Below are positions 18,382 to 28,142 of a DNA stretch of 64,000 bases, piece after piece. How positions within the stretch are numbered: the stretch's first letter is position 1; each line of letters begins with the position of its first letter. Origin of the DNA: an uncultured Collinsella sp. (lineage in GTDB: Bacteria; Actinomycetota; Coriobacteriia; Coriobacteriales; Coriobacteriaceae); contig UQTD01000001.1 of assembly GCA_900543845.1 (NCBI GenBank), forward strand, positions 78,784 through 142,783. Direction: 5' to 3'. The position numbers and the translations under genes are program-made. The notes beneath the pieces were generated by a model. That model did not search any database. It worked only from the letters and a program-made list of their open reading frames with translations, and was not told where the DNA came from.

Positions 18382-18411
18382 ACCGCCCGCCTCACGAATG
18401 AGACGGGCGGT
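18382..18411 (-). terminator. Hairpin after ppdK, possible terminator
   Basis: A 12-bp stem with one G-U pair (ACCGCCCG arms) lies 37 nt after the ppdK stop. The minus-strand tail begins TTGTC and is only weakly T-rich, so terminator function is uncertain. Confidence 0.5.
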
Positions 18412-18448
18412 ATGAAGGGGGCTACGCTAGGCGTCTAAATCCAAAACG

Positions 18449-21199
18449 TTACGCGGAGCGCTTCGCCTCGAGCTTGGCCTGAGCGGCAGCCAGGCGCGCG
18501 AGGGGTACGCGATAGGGCGAGCAGGACACATAGTCCACGTCGGCCACGTTAAACAGGGCCTTGATGGACTTGGGGTCGCCGCCGTGCTCGCCGCACACGC
18601 CAAAGTGCATGTCGGGGTTAGTGGCGCGACCCTTCTCGACGGCCATGCGCACGAGCTCCAGCACCGCCGAGTCGATGGTCTCGAAGGGGTTGTCCTTCAA
18701 GATTTTCTTGTGCATGTACAGCGGAATGAACTTGGCCTCGGCATCGTCACGCGAGAAACCGAACGTCGTCTGGGTGAGGTCGTTGGTGCCAAAGCAGAAG
18801 AAATCGGCGTGCTGGGCGATCTCGTCGGCGACCATGCAGGCGCGAGGCAGCTCGAGCATCGTGCCCACGGGAATGTTGAGCTCGACGCCCTCCTCGGCGG
18901 AAACCTCGGCGATCACGCGCTCGATGACCTCGCGAGTCTGAACGTGCTCGGCCGTAATGGAAACGAGCGGGACCATAATCTCGGGACGCGGGTCGACGCC
19001 TTCCTTGATAAGGCGGGCGGCAGCCGTTGCCACGGCACGGACCTGCATGAGCGGCAGGTCACCGAAGACGACGGACAGACGCACGCCCCGCAGGCCGAGC
19101 ATCGGGTTGGACTCGACCATGCCGTCGATGCGACGCAGGCAGGCTCGCAGGGCGGCGAGCTCTTCCTCGCTGGCGCCGGCGGCCTCCTTCTTGGTGATGG
19201 CGACCTCGAGCTCGCGAGGATTATCCAGGAACTCATGCAGCGGCGGATCGAGTAGGCGAACGACCACATCGCGACCGGACATGGTCTTGAACATCGCCAA
19301 GAAGTCCTCAGTCTGGACCTTGAGCAGATCGGCCAGGGCCTGCTGCTTCACCGCCTCGTCGTCGGACAGGATGAAGCTCTGGATAATGTTCTTGCGATCG
19401 CCCAGGAACATGTGCTCGGTACGGCACAGACCGATGGCCTCGGCGCCAAACTCGAGCGCGAGCTCGGCATCCTCGGGGTTGTCGGCGTTGACGCGCACGT
19501 GGTTGGCGTGACCGTCGGTCTCGTCCAGACGGATCTCGTCGGCCCAGGACAGGATGGTGTCCAGGTCGCCGGTGAGCTCAGCGGAGACCAAATCGACAGC
19601 GCCATCGACGACGATGCCCTGAGTGCCGTCGATGGAGATAATGTCGCCCTCGCGCAGCACGCGATCGCTGCCCTCGATACGCACGACCTTCTCGGCCGCG
19701 TCGATGTGGAAACGCTCGACACCGCAGACGCAGGGGGTACCCATGCCACGGGCGATAACGGCGGCGTGGCTCGTCTTGCCACCATGGCTCGTCAAGATAC
19801 CCTCGGCGGCGACCATACCCTTCAGATCGTCGGGATTGGTCTCCCAGCGGACCAGAATGACCTTATGGCCCTCGGCGGAACGCGCGACGGCGTCATCGCT
19901 CGAGAACACGACCTCGCCCACGGCGGCACCGGGACTGGCGTTAAGGCCGCATGCGAGCGCCTCGTACTTCTTGGAGGAGTCGAACTGCGGGTGCAGGAGC
20001 TGGTCGAGCTGCGCGGGGTCGATGCGGCTCACGGCCTCCTCACGGGTGATGAGGTCCTCCTCGACCATCTCGATAGCGATGCGTAGAGCGGCGGTTGCGG
20101 TACGCTTGCCCACGCGGGTCTGGAGCATCCACAGCTTACCCTGCTCGATGGTGAACTCGATGTCGCACATGTCGCGGTAGTGATCCTCAAGCGTCAGGAA
20201 GACACGCTCAAGCTCCTCACCTGCGGACTCGAGGCCCGGAGTGGTCTTGAGGTCGGCGATGGGCTCGGTGTTGCGGATGCCGGCGACGACGTCCTCGCCC
20301 TGGGCGTTGACCAGAAAGTCACCGTAGAACTCCTTGGTGCCGTCGGCCGGGTTGCGCGTAAAGGCGACGCCGGTCGCCGAGGTCTCGCCCTTATTGCCAA
20401 AGGCCATGGCCTGGACGTTGACGGCGGTGCCAAGGTCATCGGAAATGCCGTGCTGCTTGCGGTAGATGCAGGCGCGCTCGTTCATCCAGCTGCCAAAGAC
20501 GGCCTGGATAGCAAGGCGCAGCTGAAGCTCCGGATCGTGCGGGAAGACGGGCTTGTCGTCGGTGACTTCGAGCTCGGGATACAGGGCGGCCTCGACGTTG
20601 TCGGAGAAAATGCCCTTGAAACTCTCGACGAGCTCCTGCAGGTCCTCAGCCGAAAGCTCGGAGTCGACGCGAACGCCGGCGACCAGGCGGGCCTGGGTCA
20701 AGGCATTCTCGAACAAGTCGGCATCGACACCCATGACGACGTTGGAGAACATCTGGATAAAGCGACGATAGCTGTCCCAGGCAAAGCGCGGGTTCTGCGT
20801 CTGGGCGATAAGGCCCTGAACGGAGTCGTCGTTGAGGCCCAGGTTGAGGACCGTGTCCATCATGCCGGGCATGGAGAACGGAGCGCCCGAGCGCACTGAG
20901 ACGAGCAGCGGGTCGGAGGCGTCGCCGAGCTTCTTGCCGCAGCGGGCCTGGAGGTCTACCTCGGCGGCAACGATCTCGTCGAGTGCGCCTTCGGGCCAGA
21001 CGTTTCCGGCGCCGGAGTACTCAACACAGGTCTGGCAGGTAATGGTAAAACCACCGGGAACCGGCAGGCCGATACGGCTCATCTCGGCAAGGTTAGCGCC
21101 TTTGCCGCCAAGCACGAAGTTCATGGACTTGTCGCCCTCAGTGACACAAGTGCCCTGGGCATTGGTTCCAAAACGGTAAACCCTCTTGCAATCGCTCAC
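18449..21199 (-). CDS. ppdK: Pyruvate, phosphate dikinase
   Basis: PPDK interconverts pyruvate, ATP and phosphate with PEP, AMP and pyrophosphate, giving gluconeogenic PEP or pyrophosphate-linked ATP in anaerobes. Domains in order: an N-terminal nucleotide-binding domain (GGKGANLAEM near 31-40), the phosphohistidine domain with GGKTSHAAV (catalytic H478, regulatory T476), and a C-terminal PEP-binding barrel with the CGEHGG loop. 916 residues is normal. The start is a GTG behind GAAGGGGAAG. The next gene on the same strand upstream is its regulatory kinase/phosphatase, though a large inverted repeat separates them. Confidence 0.96.
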   Translation of the reverse strand: MSDCKRVYRFGTNAQGTCVTEGDKSMNFVLGGKGANLAEMSRIGLPVPGGFTITCQTCVEYSGAGNVWPEGALDEIVAAEVDLQARCGKKLGDASDPLLVSVRSGAPFSMPGMMDTVLNLGLNDDSVQGLIAQTQNPRFAWDSYRRFIQMFSNVVMGVDADLFENALTQARLVAGVRVDSELSAEDLQELVESFKGIFSDNVEAALYPELEVTDDKPVFPHDPELQLRLAIQAVFGSWMNERACIYRKQHGISDDLGTAVNVQAMAFGNKGETSATGVAFTRNPADGTKEFYGDFLVNAQGEDVVAGIRNTEPIADLKTTPGLESAGEELERVFLTLEDHYRDMCDIEFTIEQGKLWMLQTRVGKRTATAALRIAIEMVEEDLITREEAVSRIDPAQLDQLLHPQFDSSKKYEALACGLNASPGAAVGEVVFSSDDAVARSAEGHKVILVRWETNPDDLKGMVAAEGILTSHGGKTSHAAVIARGMGTPCVCGVERFHIDAAEKVVRIEGSDRVLREGDIISIDGTQGIVVDGAVDLVSAELTGDLDTILSWADEIRLDETDGHANHVRVNADNPEDAELALEFGAEAIGLCRTEHMFLGDRKNIIQSFILSDDEAVKQQALADLLKVQTEDFLAMFKTMSGRDVVVRLLDPPLHEFLDNPRELEVAITKKEAAGASEEELAALRACLRRIDGMVESNPMLGLRGVRLSVVFGDLPLMQVRAVATAAARLIKEGVDPRPEIMVPLVSITAEHVQTREVIERVIAEVSAEEGVELNIPVGTMLELPRACMVADEIAQHADFFCFGTNDLTQTTFGFSRDDAEAKFIPLYMHKKILKDNPFETIDSAVLELVRMAVEKGRATNPDMHFGVCGEHGGDPKSIKALFNVADVDYVSCSPYRVPLARLAAAQAKLEAKRSA

Positions 21200-21315
21200 G
21201 ATACTTCCCCTTCCATGCGCTCTCGCGCGCGACCGTGGTGACGAATCGACCCGCCGGATGCGGGCCGTGAGGGAACTATACGGCGGGATTTGAACGGGCT
21301 TAAGCAGAGGATACG

Positions 21316-21410
21316 CGGTTTGGTAAACGTGCTAAAACTAGCGGTAAACGGTAGGTAAAGGTGGTTACCTTATGAAGATACCACTATAGTGTAATTGCAG
21401 GTAAAAAGCG
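21316..21410. promoter_or_regulatory. Repeated GGTAAA motifs and a palindrome upstream of ppdK
   Basis: GGTAAA occurs at 21322, 21343, 21354 and 21400, and a ten-base palindrome CACTATAGTG lies at 21382-21391, bracketed by GTGGT and ACCAC. The minus-strand TATAGT inside the palindrome could be a -10 element for ppdK, but no matching -35 is seen. The density of one motif suggests regulator binding; this is inference. Confidence 0.35.
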
Positions 21411-21438
21411 GTAGAAACTGCTAAAGCGCTTTACCATA

Positions 21439-21547
21439 AGTAGCTAATTTGGGACGGGGCTTTTTAGCTACCCCGTCGGCAATCGGCCAAAAAGCTCTCG
21501 GCCTCAGCCGGAGTAGCTAAAAAAGCCCCGTCCCAAATTAGCTACTT
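21439..21547. repeat. Large inverted repeat between ppsR and ppdK
   Basis: Two arms of about 34 bp (21439-21471 and 21513-21547) are inverted copies differing by one T. Each arm begins and ends with its own 8-bp inverted pair (GTAGCTAA/TTAGCTAC) around AAAGCCCCGTCCCAAA. The 41-bp centre carries a smaller GGCCAAAAAGC... hairpin. The right arm ends at the ppsR stop codon. It can form a strong stem and probably ends the ppsR message. Confidence 0.8.
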
Positions 21548-22417
21548 CTATTGAGCGCGGCGGGCGGCACGGTTGGCTCTTGCCTCTTGAATCTCTTCGA
21601 GGTGAGCGATGATCTCAGAGGCGCTCTCCTCGATCGCCTTGCCATCGGTGCGCACCACAAAGCAGCCCAGGCGCTTCATGAGGGCACGAGCCTCCTCGAG
21701 CTCGCTGCACACACTCTCGGGCTCGGCATAGGAGCCAGCAACGGCACGGGCATAGTCGTCGCCCAGGCGGCTATCGCGAATCTCGGAAATCACATCGACG
21801 GTCGAAATCAAGCCGAACAACCGCAACGGATCGACCTCGTAAATCGACTTGGGCGGCTCCATGCCATGGGCCAACGGAACATTGGCAACCTTGTAACCCT
21901 GATAGGCCAAATACATCGACAGCGGCGTCTTGGACGTGCGCGATACGCCCAGCAGCACGATATCTGCCCCCGAAAGGTCGTCGCAGCCGCGCCCATCATC
22001 GTGCTCAACGAAATACTCCATGGCCTCGATGCGATGGAAATAGCGGTCATCGGTCCTGTGAATCACGCCCGCGACGCCCTTGGGCGGCACACCGATGAGC
22101 GATGACAGCACGGCAAGTGTCGGACCGATCAGGTCGACCGAACGGATATGAAGCATGCCCAGGTAATCGAGTACGCGGGCGCGAAGCGCCGGATCGACAA
22201 TGGTGTGGAACACGGCAATATCACGATGGTCCGCATCGACGCGCGGACCCACAAACGACTTGACCTGCTCCACCGAGTTCACCTTGGGCAGGCGCAAGAG
22301 ACGAAAAGCCCCTTCATCAAATTGCCCGGACGCCGCAAGCACCACCTCACAAGCGGTATCACCGAGCGAGTCGGAGATAACGATAACGGTGGGACGAGCG
22401 GTGACCGGGCAATCCAT
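21548..22417 (-). CDS. ppsR: PPDK regulatory kinase/phosphotransferase (PSRP family, DUF299)
   Basis: 289 residues of the PEP synthetase/PPDK regulatory protein family. The N-terminal VIVISDSLGDTA and the P-loop GVSRTSKT (157-164) are diagnostic. Members inactivate the dikinase by ADP-dependent phosphorylation of the Thr two residues before the catalytic His and reverse it with phosphate. The presence of ppdK just downstream identifies the target as PPDK. The start is ATG with AGGAG. It follows glyS by 34 nt, so it may be co-transcribed with glyQ-glyS. Confidence 0.92.
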   Translation of the reverse strand: MDCPVTARPTVIVISDSLGDTACEVVLAASGQFDEGAFRLLRLPKVNSVEQVKSFVGPRVDADHRDIAVFHTIVDPALRARVLDYLGMLHIRSVDLIGPTLAVLSSLIGVPPKGVAGVIHRTDDRYFHRIEAMEYFVEHDDGRGCDDLSGADIVLLGVSRTSKTPLSMYLAYQGYKVANVPLAHGMEPPKSIYEVDPLRLFGLISTVDVISEIRDSRLGDDYARAVAGSYAEPESVCSELEEARALMKRLGCFVVRTDGKAIEESASEIIAHLEEIQEARANRAARRAQ

Positions 22418-22451
22418 GCGGGGCTCCTTTTGCGCTTACGCGCAGGCTGGC

Positions 22452-24548
22452 TTACTTTTTGCGGGCAAGCTCACCGATGTTGGCGATGCCGGAGAAAACG
22501 GCCTCGAAGCGGTTGAGCAGCTTAAGGCGATTATCGCGGAGCTGCTCGTCCTTGTCCATGACCATAACCTCGTCGAAGAAACGGTCGATGGGCGCGCGCA
22601 GGGCGGCCAGAGCGGCAAACGCGGCAGGATAATCCTCGGCGGCGAGAGCGGCGTCGACGGCGGTCTGAGCGGCCTCGGAGGCATCGGCAAGCGCAAGCTC
22701 GACCTCGCCCATCAGGGCGCGATCGTACTCCGCGCCCAGCTCGGGCTTGGAGATGTGCGCCGCGCGGGCGTAGGCGGTTGCCAGGTTGTCGAAGGTCTCG
22801 GCGTCGTTCTTGCGGGCCTCATCGAGGGCGGCGCAGCGGGCGAAGAAGAGCGACGGGGCAATGATGTGCACCGCGGAGACGGCGGCAACGGTGTCGGCCG
22901 GAATCTTCTCGTCGCGGGCCATGCTCACCAGACGGCCGTGGAAGAAGTCACGAACCTGCTGGGCGACCTCGGCGGCGTCGAACTCAATGCCCTGCTCGCT
23001 ATAGAGCTCGAGCGCAAAGTCGATGAGCGACGTGGGGTCGATCGGCAGACGGTCGCGCAGGATGTTGATGATGCCGATGGCGGCGCGACGCAGCGCGTAC
23101 GGGTCGGACGAGCCGGTCGGGGGCTCGCCGATGGCAAAGATACCCGCAATGGTATCGAGCTTGTCGGCACAGGCCACGATGCAGCCAGCGGTGCCCTCGG
23201 GCAGCTCATCGCCGGCAAAGCGGGGACGATAGTGATCGCGAATGGCGTGGGCGACCTCGGCGTTCTCCCCCATCGCGGAAGCGTAATAACCGCCCATAAC
23301 GCCCTGCTGGCTCGTGAACTCAACGACGGCGTTGGATACAAGGTCGGCCTTGCACAGGTGAGCGGCGCGAGCGGCATCGGCGGCAAGGTGGGCGCCCAGA
23401 TGGGCCTCGCGGGCGATGGCGAGCGCGAGCTGCTCAATACGCTCGGACTTGGCGAGCACGCTACCGAGCTTCTCCTGGAAGGCGACCTTGGCCAGACGCT
23501 CACGGAACTCGTCGAGGGAAATCTTCAGGTCCTCCTCGTAGAAGAACTTGGCATCGTCCAGACGGGCACGCACGACGCGCTCGTTGCCGTCGATCACGCG
23601 CTCGGCGTTCTCGGGCTTGCTGTTGGAGACGACCACGAACTCACGCGTGAGCTTGCCCTCGCCGTCATAGATCGGGAAGTAGCGCTGGTTGGTGAGCATG
23701 GACTCGCAGATAATCTCGTGCGGGACCTTGAGAAACTCCTCATCGAAGGTACCGACAAGCACCGTCGGCCACTCGCAGAGGTTAATGACCTCCTCGAAGA
23801 CCTTCTTGGGCGTATCGACATGGCAGCCGGGACGGGCAGCCTCGACCTCGGCGATACCGGCGAGGATGGCCTCACGACGACGCTCGGCAGAAAGCACACC
23901 GGCGTCCTCGAGCACCTGCTCGTAGACGGCGGGGCTGGCGACCGTATGGTCACCGGGGCCCAGAACGCGATGACCACGCGTGGTGTTGCCACTCGTCACG
24001 TCGGCAAACGACACGGGCACAACATCCTCGCCCAAAAGGCAGCAGATCCAGCGGACCGGACGAACAAAGGTCGCATGCTCGTGACCCCAACGCTGGCTGC
24101 GGTAGTTGGGCCACTGCAGGCCGGCGATGGTCTTCTCGCACAGAGCGGTCAGAATCGGCGTAGCCGGTGCGGAGGGAATGTTCTTCTCGGCGAACACATA
24201 CTCGCGACCGTCAGTGTCCTCGCGACGGACCAGGTCCTCGGCAGCCACACCGCACTTGCGAGCGAAGCCCTGGGCGGCCTTGGTGGCATTGCCGTCGGCA
24301 TCAAAGGCAATGTTTGCCGCGGGACCACGCTTGACCTCGTGAACCTCATCGGTCGCGGTGGCGACGTCGGCCACGAGCGCAGCCAGACGACGCGGGCTCG
24401 AGATCACGCGGACCTCGCCGTGGGCCAGGCCGGCCTCGTCGAGACCCTTGGCAATCATGGTGCCAAGCTGCTTGACGGCATTGTTCAGCGGTGCAGAGGG
24501 CATTTCCTCCGTACCGATCTCAAACAGGAAATCCTTAGCGTCTGCCAT
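22452..24548 (-). CDS. glyS: Glycyl-tRNA synthetase beta subunit
   Basis: 698 residues with the bacterial GlyS pattern: DFLFEIGTEEMPS at the N-terminus, FVRPVRWI, and a C-terminal DALR-like anticodon-binding region ending in KLLNRFEAVFSGIANIGEL. With the alpha subunit it forms the alpha2-beta2 enzyme that charges tRNA(Gly). The start is ATG 3 nt after glyQ. The plus-strand frame antisense to it is long but has no protein character. Confidence 0.96.
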   Translation of the reverse strand: MADAKDFLFEIGTEEMPSAPLNNAVKQLGTMIAKGLDEAGLAHGEVRVISSPRRLAALVADVATATDEVHEVKRGPAANIAFDADGNATKAAQGFARKCGVAAEDLVRREDTDGREYVFAEKNIPSAPATPILTALCEKTIAGLQWPNYRSQRWGHEHATFVRPVRWICCLLGEDVVPVSFADVTSGNTTRGHRVLGPGDHTVASPAVYEQVLEDAGVLSAERRREAILAGIAEVEAARPGCHVDTPKKVFEEVINLCEWPTVLVGTFDEEFLKVPHEIICESMLTNQRYFPIYDGEGKLTREFVVVSNSKPENAERVIDGNERVVRARLDDAKFFYEEDLKISLDEFRERLAKVAFQEKLGSVLAKSERIEQLALAIAREAHLGAHLAADAARAAHLCKADLVSNAVVEFTSQQGVMGGYYASAMGENAEVAHAIRDHYRPRFAGDELPEGTAGCIVACADKLDTIAGIFAIGEPPTGSSDPYALRRAAIGIINILRDRLPIDPTSLIDFALELYSEQGIEFDAAEVAQQVRDFFHGRLVSMARDEKIPADTVAAVSAVHIIAPSLFFARCAALDEARKNDAETFDNLATAYARAAHISKPELGAEYDRALMGEVELALADASEAAQTAVDAALAAEDYPAAFAALAALRAPIDRFFDEVMVMDKDEQLRDNRLKLLNRFEAVFSGIANIGELARKK

Positions 24549-24551
24549 GGC

Positions 24552-25463
24552 TTACGCCACCTCGCCTTCCTGGTCGGCATTCTCGTTGACTCCAGCGACC
24601 TCGGCCATATAGGCCTCGCAGCACGCCTTGGCGACGGCGCGGACGCGCAGGATGTAGTTAGCACGCTCGACCGCGGACAGCGCACCGCGAGCATCGAGCA
24701 GGTTGAAGGCATGGCTGCACTTCATGACGCAGTCGTAAGCGGGCAGCGGCAGCTTGCGCTCAAGGCAGGAGTGGCACTCGGCCTCGTAGTCGTCAAACTT
24801 CTGACGCATCATCTCGACGTTGGCGACCTCAAAGTTGTAGGCGCTAAACTCGCGCTCGTTCTCCAGGAACACGTCGCCATAGGTCATCGGCGTGCCATCG
24901 GGCAGATAGCTCCACACCAGGTCGTAGACGGAGTTGACGCCCTGAGCGTACATGGCGATGCGCTCCAGACCATAGGTAATCTCGACGGGCACAGGGTCGA
25001 CCTCGATGCCGCCCACCTGCTGGAAGTACGTAAACTGCGTGACCTCCATGCCGTTGAGCCAGACCTCCCAGCCAAGGCCCCAGGCGCCCAGCGTCGGGCT
25101 CTCCCAGTCGTCCTCGACAAAACGAACGTCATGGTCGTTGGGGTCCAGACCGATAGCGGCAAGAGACCCCAGGTAGAGCTCCTGGGCGTTGACCGGCGAC
25201 GGCTTGATGAGCACCTGGAACTGATAGTAGTGCTGCATGCGGTTGGGATTCTCGCCGTAGCGGCCGTCGGCGGGACGGCGGCAAGGCTGAGCGTAGCAGG
25301 TGCGCCACTCGGCAGGACCGAGCGAGCGCAACGTGGTCGCGGTGTGGAAGGTACCGGCACCGACCTCGGAGTCATAGGGCTGCATAATGACGCAGCCCTG
25401 CTCGCCCCAGTACTGCTGGAGGCGCAGGATGATGTCTTGGAAGGAAAGCGATGAAGCGTTCAT
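24552..25463 (-). CDS. glyQ: Glycyl-tRNA synthetase alpha subunit
   Basis: 303 residues: [43 protein letters not shown], and [22 protein letters not shown] class II motif 2 (here [16 protein letters not shown]). This subunit holds the catalytic site. The start is ATG; GAGGGG lies 11 nt upstream. It begins the glyQ-glyS-ppsR run, 59 nt after lepB. Confidence 0.96.
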   Translation of the reverse strand: MNASSLSFQDIILRLQQYWGEQGCVIMQPYDSEVGAGTFHTATTLRSLGPAEWRTCYAQPCRRPADGRYGENPNRMQHYYQFQVLIKPSPVNAQELYLGSLAAIGLDPNDHDVRFVEDDWESPTLGAWGLGWEVWLNGMEVTQFTYFQQVGGIEVDPVPVEITYGLERIAMYAQGVNSVYDLVWSYLPDGTPMTYGDVFLENEREFSAYNFEVANVEMMRQKFDDYEAECHSCLERKLPLPAYDCVMKCSHAFNLLDARGALSAVERANYILRVRAVAKACCEAYMAEVAGVNENADQEGEVA

Positions 25464-25522
25464 GCCTCTAATATCCCCTCGTCGAAACGATTACACGGTT
25501 AGGTTCTGTACTATAGCGGTTT

Positions 25523-26086
25523 TTAGTCGATAGTGCCGATGCGGTTGAGCGGCCAGTAGCGCACAAGCGCCACGGCGATCAAATCAGAGCGATCAACGGG
25601 ACCAAAGTAGCGCGAGTCGGCAGAGTTTTCGCGGTTGTCGCCCATCACCCACACGCACCCGTCGGGAACGGTGTAGGGATAGCTTACCTGAGCGCCGGGA
25701 GCTTGGACCGAAAGCGGCCAGCTCATGCCGGTCGTATAGCCCTCGTCGAGCGCTTGGCCGTCAACGACCACCTTGCCGTCCTGAAGGTCGACCGTCTGGC
25801 CGGCCGTGGCAATAACACGCTTGACGAGAACATCATGCTCGGAGGTGCCATCTGGGTTGTGGAACACCACAATATCGCCTTGGCTGACGGGGCGGCCGAG
25901 CTCAAGGCTCACCTTTTGCGCCAGGATCTGGTCGCCGATCTCGATCGTGGACTCCATGGAGCCGGTGGGCACCACAAAGGGTTCGACCACAAACGAGCGA
26001 ATCAAGAAGGTGGCGACCAGTGCGATGGCGACGACCGCGATCCACTCAAACGCACCCTTTAGCACGGAATGCTGCGAAGGAACCAT
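25523..26086 (-). CDS. lepB: Signal peptidase I
   Basis: 187 residues: one N-terminal transmembrane helix, then the catalytic serine in VPTGSMEST, the general-base lysine in VLVKRVIA, and the box-E motif GDNRENSADSR. It removes signal peptides from exported proteins at the outer face of the membrane. The ATG at 26086 has GAGGAG 5 nt upstream; a GTG at 26092 overlaps the trmD stop and is also possible. Confidence 0.94.
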   Translation of the reverse strand: MVPSQHSVLKGAFEWIAVVAIALVATFLIRSFVVEPFVVPTGSMESTIEIGDQILAQKVSLELGRPVSQGDIVVFHNPDGTSEHDVLVKRVIATAGQTVDLQDGKVVVDGQALDEGYTTGMSWPLSVQAPGAQVSYPYTVPDGCVWVMGDNRENSADSRYFGPVDRSDLIAVALVRYWPLNRIGTID

Positions 26087-26088
26087 TC

Positions 26089-26847
26089 TCACTCCTCGCT
26101 CTTCGAATACGATGCGTCCAGGATCTCTTGCGCGTATGCGCGCTCCTCGGGCGTAAGCCGCGCCGTCTCGATCAGGTCGGGACGCCAGCGGCAGGTGCGC
26201 TCGATGGCATTCTTACGGCGCCAGGCGTCAACCTTGGCGTGGTCGCCGCTCACGAGCACCGGCGGCACGCCCTCGCCGTTGAACTCGGCGGGGCGGGTGT
26301 ACTGCGCGTACTCGAGCAGGCCTCCGTCCTCGGCGGTCGAGAACGACTCGTCCACATTGCTCATCTCGTCGCCCAGGGCGCCGGGAATCAGGCGTACGAC
26401 AGCATCGGCAACGACCATAGCGGGAAGTTCGCCACCCGTAAGCACATAGTCGCCGATCGACAGACGCTCGTCGGCATACGCATATGCACGTTCGTCGACG
26501 CCCTCGTAGCGACTACACACAAACAGCAGGCGCTCACTTTTGAGCAGGCGCTCGGCCACATGCTGCGTAAAAGGCTCGCCACAGGGGGTAAAGAACACCA
26601 CAGTGGGCTTGGGACCCTCGGAGCTAATAGCCTCGATGGCCTCTGCGATAGGCTCGACCTTCATGAGCATGCCCTGCCCGCCGCCGTACGGCTCGTCATC
26701 GACGGTACGATGGCGGTCGTGCGTCCAGTCACGCAGGTTATAGGCCTTAAAATCAAAAAGGCCGGCCTTGCGGGCGCGGCCCAAGATCGATGTGGACATG
26801 ACGGGCTCAAACATCTCGGGAAAGACCGAAAGGGTCTCGATCAGCAT
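26089..26847 (-). CDS. trmD: tRNA (guanine-N1-)-methyltransferase
   Basis: TrmD makes m1G37 in tRNA, which prevents +1 frameshifting. The SPOUT trefoil knot is represented by YGGGQGMLM, SRYEGVDER and DYVLTGGELPAMV. 252 residues, ATG behind GGGAGG. The order rpsP-khpA-rimM-trmD is the standard bacterial block. Confidence 0.97.
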   Translation of the reverse strand: MLIETLSVFPEMFEPVMSTSILGRARKAGLFDFKAYNLRDWTHDRHRTVDDEPYGGGQGMLMKVEPIAEAIEAISSEGPKPTVVFFTPCGEPFTQHVAERLLKSERLLFVCSRYEGVDERAYAYADERLSIGDYVLTGGELPAMVVADAVVRLIPGALGDEMSNVDESFSTAEDGGLLEYAQYTRPAEFNGEGVPPVLVSGDHAKVDAWRRKNAIERTCRWRPDLIETARLTPEERAYAQEILDASYSKSEE

Positions 26848-26857
26848 GTTATCCTCC

Positions 26858-27379
26858 CTACTTGTCCATATCGATCAAACCGTCCATAACGCGGACGGAA
26901 ATTGTCCCCTGATCGGGAAGATCGAGCACAACCTGCTCGATCACGGGAATCAGCACCTCGCCGTACCGACCACCCTCGACAACCCAAACATCGTTGGCGG
27001 GCGTCGACATGATCTCGACGATCGTACCGAGCAAACCGAAGCGCTCGTCGACCACCTCGCGACCCATCAGGTCGGTATAGGCAGCGTCGAGCGAATCGAG
27101 CTCAAAATCGTCACGATTTGCCAGCACGTAGCATCCCGTGATGCCCTCGGCGGCCGTCAAGTCGTCAATGCCCTCAAACGAGACCAGATCGCCATCGCCC
27201 GTATCGGTGACGGATACGACCGTGCAAAAACGGTCGCGCTTGAGCGCCGGCGGCGTCAGGGCGACGCGCATACCCGGCTCTAATACAGAAGGAAGCCCCC
27301 GCAGCGGCTGCGCGAGGACCTCCCCCTTCCTTCCGTGCGGCTTGACCACACGGGCGATGTTTTTGTACTGGGACCTCAA
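26858..27379 (-). CDS. rimM: 16S rRNA processing protein RimM
   Basis: 173 residues. The N-terminal RimM domain begins NIARVVKPHGRKGEV and the C-terminal PRC-barrel has GLLGTIVEIMSTPANDVWVV. It helps mature the 30S head around S19. The start is a TTG with a weak AGGACC site; an alternative start is not obvious. It sits between khpA and trmD. Confidence 0.93.
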   Translation of the reverse strand: MRSQYKNIARVVKPHGRKGEVLAQPLRGLPSVLEPGMRVALTPPALKRDRFCTVVSVTDTGDGDLVSFEGIDDLTAAEGITGCYVLANRDDFELDSLDAAYTDLMGREVVDERFGLLGTIVEIMSTPANDVWVVEGGRYGEVLIPVIEQVVLDLPDQGTISVRVMDGLIDMDK

Positions 27380-27383
27380 GGTC

Positions 27384-27668
27384 CTAGCCCAGAACCTCTA
27401 CCTCGACAGCAGTGTCGAGGCGAGCGGCCAGTGCACGGGCGAGCGTGCGAATGGCCTTGATGGTACGGCCACGACGGCCGATGACCTTAGCGACGTCATC
27501 CTCGGCAACCGAAACCTCAATCGTGGAGGCGTCGTCACCGTCGATGACCTCAAGGCTCACGGAATCCGGGTCGTCGACGATCTGAACAACGAGATATTCG
27601 ACGAGATCGGCGATGCGATCTGAGAGCATTGCCTCACCCTCGAGCTGTGCAGCGTCAACCTCAGGCAC
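27384..27668 (-). CDS. khpA: KH-domain RNA-binding protein KhpA
   Basis: 94 residues with a single KH domain; the RNA-contacting loop is IGRRGRT, followed by the helix TIKAIRTLARALAAR. KhpA (YlqC) is a small RNA chaperone usually encoded between rpsP and rimM, as here. The start is GTG behind GAGGAG. A short acidic N-terminal stretch precedes the domain. Confidence 0.93.
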   Translation of the reverse strand: MPEVDAAQLEGEAMLSDRIADLVEYLVVQIVDDPDSVSLEVIDGDDASTIEVSVAEDDVAKVIGRRGRTIKAIRTLARALAARLDTAVEVEVLG

Positions 27669-27671
27669 GAT

Positions 27672-28013
27672 TTACTCCTCGGCGCCCTCAGCGGCCTCAG
27701 CGGCAGCCTTAGCGGCCTCGGCCTCTTTGGCGAGCTGCTTCTTGGACTTCTTGACGACGGTCTCGGTCTTCTCGCCCTCGTTGGCGGCCTTGACCAGAGC
27801 AGCGACAGCGTCGGTGAGCTGAGCGCCCTTGGACTGCCAGTCAGCGATCTTCTCGAGATCGAGGTTGATGGTCTTGGGGGCGGTCATCGGGTTGTAGCGG
27901 CCAACCTCCTCGATGATACGACCGTCACGCGGGGCGCGGGAATCGGCGACGACGACACGGTAGTACGGACGCTTCTTAGCGCCGTGACGAGCAAGGCGAA
28001 TCTTGACTGCCAA
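27672..28013 (-). CDS. rpsP: 30S ribosomal protein S16
   Basis: 113 residues: [24 protein letters not shown], then [13 protein letters not shown]. The C-terminus has a 30-residue Lys/Ala/Glu tail, longer than in most S16 proteins. The start is TTG, with GGAGGAG 6 nt upstream, at the expected position before AVKIRL; the frame remains open 12 codons further but without support. Confidence 0.95.
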   Translation of the reverse strand: MAVKIRLARHGAKKRPYYRVVVADSRAPRDGRIIEEVGRYNPMTAPKTINLDLEKIADWQSKGAQLTDAVAALVKAANEGEKTETVVKKSKKQLAKEAEAAKAAAEAAEGAEE

Positions 28014-28142
28014 AGGAAACTCCTCCAACCAAGCAGCTTTAGGCTGCAACTACAAACAAACAGTTGAACATAATACGCCATCGACGCGGGCAGGTGAAGT
28101 CCGTGAGACCAACTTCTTCGGTGTAGTCGAAGGCAAATCCAT

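Noticed and set aside
22200..25454. A plus-strand open frame of over 1000 codons opposite glyS-glyQ, and a similar one at 1599-4061 opposite proS-ispG
   Set aside because: They are antisense to strongly conserved genes, have no ribosome site and show low-complexity composition caused by GC-rich codon bias on the other strand.
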